64,000 nucleotides of DNA from Brachionus plicatilis. Taxonomy: Eukaryota; Rotifera; Eurotatoria; Ploima; Brachionidae. The DNA is taken from positions 210,464 through 274,463 of the forward strand of contig QEOQ01000353.1 of NCBI GenBank assembly GCA_010279815.1, written 5' to 3'. The notes beneath the pieces are model-generated. The model saw only the letters and a list, made by a program, of their open reading frames with translations. It was not told the origin of the DNA and ran no database searches. The position numbers were made by a program, and so were the translations under genes. Every line of letters starts with the position of its first letter. Within the stretch, counting starts at the first letter, position 1. Of this stretch, positions 10,701 to 22,700 are shown one piece after another.

Positions 10701-13700
10701 TAATGAATCAAGATAAATAATTAAAAAATCGAGCAAAATTATTAAAAATCTTTGAAAAACTTTCGTATTTTTACATTTTACCAAAATTTATAAAATAAAA
10801 TAAATATTAAAAATGTAAAATAGATAATCTAAATGATATAAAAAACTTCAAATTTATTAACGTAAATTTATGTAATCTCGCGTAAATTTTATTAAGAGCA
10901 AAGTATTGTGGCAGTACAAAGTAAAATAACATTACCTATAGCTTTTTCTAATTAGGTGAACTTAATCGATTAGACCCACTATTAGACTAGGAAAAAAAAA
11001 ATTTTTTTTTGCAGAAAAAAGAGTGAATACGCCAGCACTTACATATCAGTAAAAGGTGGTAGTCAAGAGGTAGCAGCAATAGTGGCCAATTTAAATCAGC
11101 CGGATTTCAGCGACACATTTATAGGCTGGCTAAAAACAGTGCACAAGTATCCAAGAGCCTTTGACTTCAAATACGAGCCCATAGTGTCAGTGCTGAACAT
11201 AAACGTGCCAATGCTATTTGGCCATATGGGGGACAAGGAGCGCAAAATTTGTGCTGATTACGCCAAAAAACACTGCAAGTTCGGATTTACCATCGAAGAA
11301 TTTGAGACCAAATGGAAAAATAAATTGGACGCTCTCAAATTTGCCATCACAGTTTACCTCAAAGAGCCCACTGGTTTGACATGGACAAAATTTTTTATCA
11401 AAAAAGGCACCAGTGAATGCCGCTTCAACATTCTCAATTACATATCGCCCACTAGTGACCATGTGATGAACGAAGGCAAGGAATTTCTGCTCACAATGAA
11501 CCTAAATGAAGACGAATCCACTGAGTCCAATTCTTCGTTGCCAAAAAATGAATTTTTGTTCAGAAAAAATGACGAAATTAACTTCATGAAAAGAAATGAA
11601 TTTTGGCTGGCCAAAAAAAAGTCACAAATTTACACGTACCAGTCGGCCCGACTTGTCAATGAACCATTTAAAAGTGTGCAAAAAAACTACATCAACATAT
11701 TGGGCCTTGTTCTAGAGTACAACGAAAACGATTCAACTGTGTCGGTGGCCAATTTGAACCAAGTGCTGGACGAGTACTCCACAAAGACAAATTGCTTGTT
11801 TAAAGTGAAAGCCTTGAGGCTGAACCACTCGCTGCTCAGTCCTTTCATATCACTTGACATAAAGTCGATCAGCAGCCATTCGTTCAGCAGAGACAAGAGA
11901 CAAAGCAATGTGAAAAGATGCAAGAGAATACACAAGTCGCTGCAGATCAGCATGAACAATGTGAAGAATATGAACCCGTTTTGGATTAGGCTGTGGAATA
12001 AGGTGATTGGTGTGGTGGACTATTTGGACCCGATTCAGCTGGTTAAAAAAATATGGGACTTGAAGTATGCTGTTTTGCCATGTGAGCTTAAATGGTCCAA
12101 CAATTTGATGATGGTTTTGGAGAGGACAGAACAACAAGGAAAGTGTTTGAAATTTACGGCAGCAAGTCAAGGCGAAATTTTTGTCCTAATGGCAACAACG
12201 CCCAGTGACCAAAACACTTGGTACATGTTTCAAATAACCACTAAAGGAGTGGTATTTTACCGCAAGGGAAAGGCTGTCTTGCTGAATGAAGACTCGGCCG
12301 CCGGAACAACCGGAAATGGGGACATTTACCAGAATTTTTTTATCTGCTTAAATTATGAGAGTAGAGGTGACCTGTTTGGCTTGTATGTCCAGTACGGCAT
12401 ACAAATTGACTCGGATGAAACGAGCCATTTGTACCTGAGCTATTTTGACGCTGATCCAATGGAACCGGCTTATTACAGCTTTGGCAGTCGCAGTGCTGAT
12501 GTGCAGGTGTTGAATGCTAGGTTGGAAAAATTCAAAGAAAGAGAGCAGATAAGACTAAGGTGTCAAAAGTCGTCGACCCTTAACCGCGCAATAGATGCCG
12601 TATGTGACTACAAGTGCCATGCGGCTTGTGATGGATGCCATGAGCCGTATAGGGTTGAGGCGTGCAAAAAATGCTCATCTGCAGCGATCAAAGTTAATGG
12701 AAGCAGTTTGTTGTGTGTGGAAAAGTGTCCGGCAGGCTACGAGCCCGATTTTGATGATGACAAGCTTTGCAAAGATGCCAATGAATGTCTAAATGAAAAT
12801 GAGTGCCAGAAAAATGCGCTTTGTTTTAACACAGAAGGCTCTTATAAATGTGTGTGCAAAGATGGTTATATTGGAAATGGCATTTTTTGTGAAGGTAATT
12901 GAGTCACATATTTTAATATCAAATAATTTAAATTTTAAAAAAAATTCTAGAAGAAATAACCAAAATATTTTTGAGAGTAATTAAGTAAAATGTTTATATA
13001 TTTGAGAATACTTGGAGAATACATACAGTAATGATGGCATTATGAATTTTGGAACAAAGGACAAAAATTCTAAAATGAAATAACTTTTTAACTCTGAGTC
13101 CAAAAATTGTTCTGCAAAATGTATCAGTTGATACAAAAATTGTACCACCCTAATTAAGTCTCTGCAATTTAATTTTAATGATTTACTGATACATTTAATG
13201 CTTTGAAGACTTGCAGAGTTGTTGCAGAGACTTAATTTTGGTACAAAGTTTGTATCAGCTGATACATTTTGCAGAACAATTTTTGGACTCAGAGTAAAAA
13301 AGTTATTTCATTTAAGAATTTTTGTCCTTTGTTCCAAAATTCATAATGCCGCAATGAAAGGATCTAAAGTTTTTTGAAAAGTTGTTTTAATTAAAATTAA
13401 AGTCGAAGTCATTAGAATAAACAAAGAAAAAAAAAATTTTTTTATTAATGAAATTTTACGATTTTTTGGTGAAATTAGCCTAAGTTTTTAATTTTACGCA
13501 GAACTACTTAAACTTCCGCTCACTTTTGTGAGCATTAAATACTTTAAATACAAAAAAATTCAATTTTTTTCCCTCAAAAAAAATATGAATATATATATTT
13601 ATATTTTTTTTAACAAGACATATATATTTATTTATTAGACATACATATAAACAGAGTTGTTTAAAAGTCCCAAAATAAGTCCAAGTAAAGACTTCAGATC

Positions 13701-16700
13701 ATGTAAAGCAATGAAAAATGACTGGAAAAAATGCTTTGACCGTAGTTGAGAATTAGGCGAAAAGTTTCGTGATCTTCCCTTAAGATAAAAAAATAAAAAA
13801 GTCCGAACTTGGACTTGACTTGAGACTTGTGACTTTTAAACAACTCTGCATATATATTTATTTCATAAAATTACGCCTGTCTTGGCGATGTAAAAAAAAA
13901 AAATTAAAAATAAAATAAAAATTTTTAATGAAATTGATAAGTTATTTTTGATTTTAGAATCTTTTTATTTCAATTCAATCGAAAAGACTAGTGTCATACC
14001 CATTTAATGAGTCGATTGAATCCATTTATTAATTAATAATAAAATTGTTTTAAATTTAAATTAAATTTTGGAAATAAATTACAAAATTTTACAAAATACA
14101 AGTTTACATTATTTTCAATTCTTCTACAAAAAAGATTATAATTTAGACTTAGGTCTAATAATAAAAATTCGTTTAAAAATTTTGAATATAAATACACAAA
14201 CGTACTTTCCATATGATCATTAAACTTCCCTTTTGATGGAATATGGAACAAACTACTGTTCCTCAGATTATATTCAACTGTTTTATGGGCACTATTTCTT
14301 GTAAGTGATGTTTTTAGATTTAGCGGTGTATACTTATTGTTATAGATCTTGAATGCAAAGCGTGAAATTCGTTTAATTAGTCTATGTTGATAACATTCAA
14401 GATTATATTTACCCATCTCATTATTTAACTTATTGAAATCTTCAGTTTTTGTTACTGACACATTAAGTTTAAGTAATCTGTAAACGCAATAGTAATAAGA
14501 ATTGGCTAATTTCTGCAGTGTTCGTCTAGGAAAGTAGATGGATAACGACATACAATAGTCGAAATGCGGTAGTATGAAAGTTTTAAAAAATTGTAGCCTA
14601 ACTTTATGGGATAAGTAAAACAAACGATAAAAAATTTAAATGATTATAGTTTGGTAGAAAAAGTGGTGAATTTTTTTTTATTTCTGTTAAAAATATTTTT
14701 ACCTTTGACATACTCTGTGTTGAAATGAAGAATTTTATAGGATCATTTGATTTTTTCCAAAAAAAACGATATCAAAATTTGCCATTTTTTTGCGTTATGA
14801 ATTTCAATTCGAATTGAACAATTTGTACAAAAATATATCCTCATTTTTGAAAGATTAAAATTGTAAAGAAAAAAATTCCACTTTTTTTAATTGAAAAAAT
14901 TTTTCCATGTGCCAATAAGAAAAATATAAAAAATCAACATGATTGGATTTGATTATTATTATTAGTATTATTTTTATTGATGGTCAAAATTTCAAAAAAA
15001 ATATAAAATTTGAATTTAATAAAAAAATTAATAAGTCATGCCTTGGAACAGACTTGTTCGAGCTTTTTTTTATGACTTTTATACAAGTCTGAAAATTAAT
15101 ATCTCTTAAAAAGAAATTGATAATTAATTCGATTGATTTAATAATTTAAATTTTGGAATTTTCCAGACTTGTTTTTAATTGATAAGTATAATTCTATGTT
15201 ATCAAAACTTAAGTCAAAGACTTAAATTTTTTTATAGATAATATGACGAGGATTAAAATAAGCTAAAGATCTTAATTTAAAGATCAAGTCATTCACTCTA
15301 AAAAGAACTATGGAATGTTCTTATCTTTAATTTCAACTTGTCAAATAAGGAAATTTTTAAATGAAAATTTTTTTTTTAAATTGTTAAATTATTGCTGAAT
15401 TTCACAACGTTATCATTTTTAATGTTTTTGTTGAAACCTCTTCAATGAAACATCCTTTATTTGCCATCTTTAGCTTATTTTAATCCTCATCAATAATCTT
15501 CTTTCCAAAAATCGAAAATTTAAGACAGTTTTTTTATATCAATTTAAAAATAACTATTTTTCTGACCAATTTATGAAAAAAAAAAACTGTCTTAAATTTT
15601 CGATTTTTGGAAAAAAAAGACATTTTTTCAAAAAATTTTGAATTTTGAATTGGCCGTTTTTAATTTTACCAAATTTTACCAAATTTTACCAAAATTATCT
15701 CAAAATCCTGAAAATTTACGTTATTTTTCGTAAAATACTTCTTTTTCACTTTTCGGATTTTACGTTAATTTACGTAAAATACTGTTATCAAATCACCACT
15801 GTATACAAGGCTTTTTGACTTGAAACTTTTTAATTTTTACCTAGTGGTCACTATTTGGTCCAGACTTATGATTTAATAAACCGTATTTTTTCCTATTTAG
15901 ATCACTTTTGAAAAATGTTCTGAACAACTTTTTTATTTGAATAAATTTTATAAAATTTTTTTTTTTTTATAAAGATATAAACGAATGTGTGATGAAAAGC
16001 GACAACTGTAGCCTTAACGCAAATTGTATTAATTTAATAGGCTCGTTTAAATGCCAGTGCCATCCTGGTTTTCAAGGTGACGGATACATTTGTGAAGGTA
16101 AAAACAAAACAAAATTGTGCCTCTAGTTGATTTAGAATTAAATTTTAGATATTGATGAATGTTTGCTAATCAACGACTGTCCATGGAACACCGAGTGTCA
16201 AAATACTAGAGGTTCTTACGAGTGCAGGTGTCCACTTGGCTTCAAGATGTTAGATCAAGAGTGCAAAGAAATAAATGAATGTGCCCAAGAGACACACAAT
16301 TGCGTGGGCGAACATGTTTTATGCCAAAATTTATTGGGCTCATTTGAATGTGTGTGTGAGCCAGGATATGCCATGTACAATGGATCTTGCCATGGTTAGT
16401 CTAGTGAAAAACTGAAATAAAAAATCCTCTAATTTTCTGAATAGATATAAATGAGTGCCATGCAGTGGTAAATCCGTGTGGTCTAAAAACTCAAAAATGC
16501 ATTAACACTGACGGATCTTATTTGTGTGAATGCAAAAGTTTAAACAGAAAAGACAATACTTGCGCTCTGGTCGAAAAAAACCAGTCATGTCCTCAGGGAT
16601 TTTATTCTTTAAATAATAAATGTTTAGGTAAATTCAAATAAAAAAAAATAAATTCAAATAAATTGAAATTTTTTAAAAGATTTGAATGAATGTCATTTAA

Positions 16701-19700
16701 ATTTGCATGACTGTGAATCAGATGCATCTTGTGTTAACACTTTGGGATCATATTACTGTAAATGTGGGCATGGATTTATGATTGATCAACTGAATCGTTG
16801 TAGAGGTAAATATTTTCTATTATAGACTGGTGTTCAATAAATCTTGTCGCAATTGTTGTTTTTTCAAAAATAGGTAACCAAATTTTGGTAGATTGACCAA
16901 GATAAGTACTCTATTCGTGTTTAAATGATAAAGTAAAATATTTAAAATGAGTAATTTATTTGACCCCGAACTGAAGTTAAAAATTTCTTATTAAATAAAA
17001 ATTAGTTTTAATATTTTTAATATAGAAAATAAGATAATATAGTATTTGAAAATTTAAATTATTTATTAAATGATATTTTTGTAAATTAACAGTTCTTATG
17101 AATTTATTAAAGAAAAGGAAAAATTAAATATTTTTTAAATAATTTTTGAATCAATTTTTAATCAGTAATTTTTCGAAATTTTTGATCACCATTCGGCAGA
17201 TTGGAAAAAGAAGAAGAATGCTAAAATGGAAAAGCTAGAAAAAACATGTTGTTTGGTGCCACGCTTTTGTCGAAATGACAGTCAAAGATTTTAAAAAATA
17301 TTGACCAAATGTTTTAGTAGAAGAGTAAAGTTTCTTATACTTCAGCTAAATTTCAAAAATTATTTTTACTGAAGGCTTAAACTTATTCTTAGAAAAAGTT
17401 AAATTTGGTATATTTTTGCTAAACTCGAAAAACAAATTTCTGCAAGAATTTTGTATTTTATGGTAAAGAAATTGTAAATTTTATTTGAATACTTTTTTAA
17501 TCAAAGTTTTTGCAGACACAAGTTTTTCATATTTTTTATAACTATTTAAAATATTGCCAAAATTTTAATAATTCTTTATTATTAAGTATTTTTATTAAGT
17601 AATTTGGCCTTTGCAATATCAATAATTTGTTTTAAGGAATACAAGATGAAGTATTTGTATTTGATGTAAATGATGTAATTATGAATTCTACAAAATTAGA
17701 AGATTTAACAAATAAGACATGTCCAGAGTGTGATCGATTAAGTCTTCAAAGTCCGAAATTCCGAATGCCTGATTTTTTACTTTAGTTTGGGTTCAGTACA
17801 CATGTTCAAAAAAAAACTTTTTAAAATTTATGTTTTTATTATAAACAATTATAAAAGAAAAATAAAAAAATAAAAAAAAAAAATTTAAATATTAATGAAA
17901 CCGAAAAAATGCAACAAGATTTATTAAAAACTCGTAATCGCTGATTTTAAATTATTCTACCAAGATGTGGATGAATGCTCTCTTGGATTACATGATTGCA
18001 GTCCTCAACAAGTTTGTATAAACACAGTTGGTTCTTTTATTTGTGAATGTAATCAAGCAAACCTCACTTCTATCAATAATAAATGTGTAGGTATATGTGT
18101 ACGAAAAAATAAATTGTTAAAATTTTTTTGTTGAAAAAATTTTATTAATAAATAAAAAAATTTGTAAAAATTTTAATTTTTTTTTTTAAAAGTTGACAAT
18201 GGAGGTATAAACATGTATTGCTATTTGATGGATTCAGTACAAATTTGTGAATGCGAAAAAGGCTTTGAAATAAAAAGCTCGTCTAATTCCTTACAAATAT
18301 GTGAAGATATTGACGAGTGTAAATCGAATCCTTGTCCTGCAAATTCTATCTGTAAAAATCTAAACGGCTCGTTTACCTGCGAGTGCTTGGCGGGTTTTAT
18401 AGGCTCACGGGCGACTGATCATTTCGAGTGCTTGGACTTGGATGAATGCTCAAGCTCGTGTCTAAACACCTGTGATGCTGAATACGGACTATGTATTAAC
18501 CAGCCAGGCAGCTATGAATGTCAATGCAAACAGGGACTTTACGGAAACGGAAGACAAAATGGATGCTTTGACATCAATGAGTGCTTATCCAACCAAACCA
18601 AGTGTCATTCAAACTCAAAATGTTTAAACACTATTGGAAGCTATGAGTGTAGATGTGAAGATGGCTTTTACAACACAGGAATGGACTGTGAAGGTAAAAA
18701 GAATTGTTCTTTTATTGAAAATTTTATTTAAAGAAATCAACTAAGTTTTGATTAGAAATTAAAAAATTCTTTCAATAATAGTAATTTCAGTGATAGGGTT
18801 TTTCTGATAAAAAAAAAAGATTAAAATAATGAATTAAATTCTATTTTTTTTAATTTTATTTGAATATTTTTGACAAAAATTTGAACTTTAAAAAAAGGAT
18901 TATTTTTTATGGAACTTGAAATTGTTTTATTAAAATTCGATAAAACTTGAAGAATACAAAATTATTAAACAGCATTGTGAAATTTTGTTCAAAAAATTCA
19001 GTTCAAAATCTTAAATTCGTATATATTTTGAATGGAATGAAGTGATAAAATAAAAATTTAGCACATGATGTAACAAAAAATGCTGAAGGACTAACTCAAA
19101 AAAAAAACTTAAATTAGCCAATTATTGATATTCCAAAAAAACTGAATGAATGTTAAGTTGGTTTTGAAATAAAAATTTCGAAATTTAAATTTAAACACTT
19201 ACAAAAATTTTAAAATATTGCAAATAAAACTTTTTTTTTACAAAGACAAATAAATTGTATTAAATTCGATTGATTTTAAAAGTCGATGATTAATTAAAAG
19301 AAAACTTTCAGAATTTATTTTCAAGGCTACTTGGTGTAACAACTTTTGTTATACATTGTTACATATTTCACAGGAGAAAATTTTTTTCATTCATCGAAAA
19401 ATTTCAATTAAGAACTTTTTGAACAAAATTTCACAATGCTTATTAAACACAAGGTCTATATTTTAAAATGTTAGTTAATGATTCTTTATTCAATAGAAAA
19501 TGAAGTTAAGAAATATTAAGAGAATAAAAAATTTATTTTATTGGTTTTGTGAAAACTTTTTTTTTCAAAATTTATAAATTTTTGCAAACCAAGTACATTC
19601 AATGAATCACCTGATTCAATTTACAGAAATCAATTTTCTAATAAGATCTTAGACTCGAATCTTAAAGATTCATTAAATAAGTTTATCTAAAAAATTGGTA

Positions 19701-22700
19701 AAGATAATCAACGATCTTATTATTGATTTTTTATGTCCTTAATTTGTTAATTGAATTGTTTGACAGATTTTTAAGATTTCTTTTTATTTTCTGGATAAAA
19801 ATTGAAGTTTCAGATCAAATTTTAAGATCAAAACGATCATTTAAGGTTTTAAAACTTAATTTATCTAATGATTTAAAAAATTTTTAAACAAATAAATACT
19901 AAACATTACTAGGCATGTAATGTCTAATAATGGTTCATTATCACATTAATATCAAAATGATTGAGTTCTATTTTATTTGACAAAAACAATTAAAAATTTA
20001 AATTATTCAGTTAAAGTTAATTAAGAAATTCTAATTCATAATTTTTATATTTATTCGTTCAAAGTAAAATAATTTTATTTTTCCACTTAAACAAATTATA
20101 AATTTTAAAACATTTATTTTTTATTCTTTAAAAGTTTTTATTAAAATCAATCAAAAAATTTAAGCCTATTAAAGTTAAATAAAAAGGCATATTTCAAAAT
20201 TTTATATATGAAAATTGCTTAGGAAAAAAAATTTTTTCTCTTTTTTTGAAAAAAAATATTACATTTTATATGTTATAGGGCTTTGTTGTGCACCGAAGGC
20301 TATAACTTCAGAGGTTTAAGTTAATGTAAAATTAGTTTCTTTTTTAAAATACTTTATTAACAAACTAAAACTAAAAAGCTAAAACTGAAAAAAAATATAA
20401 AGTTTAAATATATAAAATTCTGGCATTGTTTCTAATTAAGCCAAAGCTTGAATATTTAAACAATGCAGGTTTTTCTAATTTATCTTTTGATAAAGTTTTA
20501 AAAGATAAACATAAAAATTAAAAAGATAAATTTAAATAAGAGAAGACTGCCACGTTTTAACATATATTTTGATCTTTTGATCTTGATCTGAAACTTCAAT
20601 TCGCCAAATTCCAGAAAATTTTTTTAATGTACAGTAATTTTTGATTAATTTTTGTTTTCAAGAAAATTTCATTACAATACTTTTGCAAAAATTTCAATAT
20701 ATTTTAGAATCCACTCAAAGAATTCTTGAATAATTTTACTTAAATTTAAATTATCTATTAGAAGGAATTGTAAATTAAAAAAATCAACAGAAAATATTTA
20801 AAAAAAAATTAAAAAATGACTCAATATTTAAATATTTTTTTCTTTTATTTAAATAGATATAAATGAGTGTATTGACCAAGGAAAAGAAAGTGAATGCATG
20901 AACTTAAATTCATATTGTTTGAATACACCTGGTTCTTATCAATGCCATTGCTTTAGTGGCCTCAGAAGATCGAACTCATCCGAATGCATTGACATAGATG
21001 AATGCATCGAGAATGCCCACAATTGCAACAGCAATTCAAAGTGTGTAAACTTGTTCGCTGGCTTCAAGTGTCAGTGCGCTGATGGTTTCAAATGGTCCGC
21101 GTCGCTACAACACTGCCAAGATGTAGATGAATGTGAAATGAATTTGTGTGATAAAAATTCTAATTGTGTAAATTTAAACGGAACCTATGACTGCGTTTGC
21201 CATGCAGGATGGCGACCAACTGGACAAAAGACATGCCAAGACATGGACGAGTGTAAACAAGGCGTTGATCAGTGCAGTCAAAACTCAAAATGCTTTAATA
21301 CACCGGGATCATATGAATGCCGATGCAATTTTGGTTTTAGTGGTGACGGATTCAACTGCTACGACATTGATGAGTGCCAAGAAAACAACAATATCTGTAA
21401 CAATAATGTTTATATGGAATGCTTAAACACAATAGGAAGCTATGAGTGCAAGTGCAGCAAAGGTTTTATCAGTGCCTCGAATGGAATGTGCATTGATGTG
21501 AATGAATGCGAAGAATTTCATCCTTGTAATGAAAATTCACTGTGCATCAACACTTTGGGCTCGTATAGGTGCGAGTGTGTGGCAGGTTTTGAAAAATATC
21601 AAGCTAATTCTAATTATTGCTATGGTTATTTAAAATTTTTTTTTTAAATTTTTTAATTTAATAAGAAAATTTTTAGATATTGATGAGTGTAATGATCAGA
21701 GTCGAACAAACGGGTGTCATCACTATGCCAAATGTGAGAACACTTATGGCTCTTATAATTGTAGTTGTCTGGAGGGATTTTACGGCAATGGAACTTTTTG
21801 TGAAGACATTGATGAATGTTCTTTGTCGTTGAGCTCAGCATATTCATTGTGTAATGACACTGGTAAATGCATAAACACAATTGGACACTATCGATGTGAT
21901 TGTATAGATGGATTCATCAATTCAAATACTTCAAATCAATGCATAGGTTTTTATTCATTTTAATTTATTTTTATTTTTAAAAATTTTAATAAAAATTGTT
22001 GAAACAAAAATTTAGATTTGAATGAGTGTGAATATGAGAGCTGTTTTTCGATGTCATCAATTGAAGGAGAAAATTGCTACTCGTTCGGCTTGTGTCGGAA
22101 TACTATAGGCTCTTTTATGTGTGAGTGCTTCGAAGGTTTTGAATACAACCAAACTCTGGGCTACTGCACAGGTACTTTTTAAAAAAAAAATTAATTTTGC
22201 AGGCTTTTTTCTGTTACTCATGTATTCTAAGTATTCTCAAAAGTGAAAAGAAGAATCTTTTTTTTTTAATTATTTATTAGGTCTAGAAGTCAATTTAGTA
22301 GAACATAAAAAATTTAAATTATGAGGTAAAACAATGGGTAAAAATACAGAAAAAAACCTTTCATTAATACAAATCTATTGATCTTTTCGATTTAAAAGTA
22401 GATCCACTGATGTTAAGGCAAATTGAAGTTTCAGATCAAATCTTAAGATCAAAACAATTATTTCAAATTCATTATTTCAATTATTTCAATTTATTCAAAA
22501 TTTTAAAACTTAATTTATCTAATGATTTATAAAATTTTTAAGAAATAAATACTAAACATTACTAGACATGTTATATCTTATAATGGTTCATTATCACATT
22601 AATATCAAAATGATTGATCTCTAATTTATTTAACAAAAACAATCAATAATTTAAATAATTCAGGTTAATTTAATTCATAAATTCAAAATTTATAACTTTT

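Larger units (their letters stand above)
7727..11014. other. 3.3-kb intron 8 of the MACPF gene, transposon debris
   Basis: The donor at 7727 (GTAGGT) and acceptor at 11014 (TTTTTTTTGCAG) join exons 8 and 9 in frame. The intron interior contains the degraded element at about 8661-10105 and its AT-hook coding remnant (9206-9430), listed separately. Related phrases lie near the two ends: GGGTCTAGTCAATTAGGT at about 7750 and, on the opposite strand, GGGTCTAATCGATTAAG at about 10975. They suggest an older insertion filling much of the intron. Confidence 0.55.
12895..15974. other. 3.1-kb intron 9 of the MACPF gene
   Basis: Intron between the first and second EGF exons. It holds four repeat structures (13036-13350, 13652-13848, 15245-15491, 15505-15610) and an antisense LINE fragment (14033-14650), each listed. 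The rest is AT-rich, with ACCAAATTTT repeated three times near 15668-15695. Confidence 0.6.

Noticed and set aside
11082..12902. Apparent stand-alone 606-codon gene
   Set aside because: It begins at a GTG inside an exon entered from the acceptor at 11014 and ends at a stop just past the donor at 12895; it is exon 9 of the MACPF gene.
15975..22171. Regularly repeated Cys-rich units considered as a CRISPR-like or tandem DNA array
   Set aside because: The repetition is at protein level (EGF modules), diverged at DNA level and split by introns.
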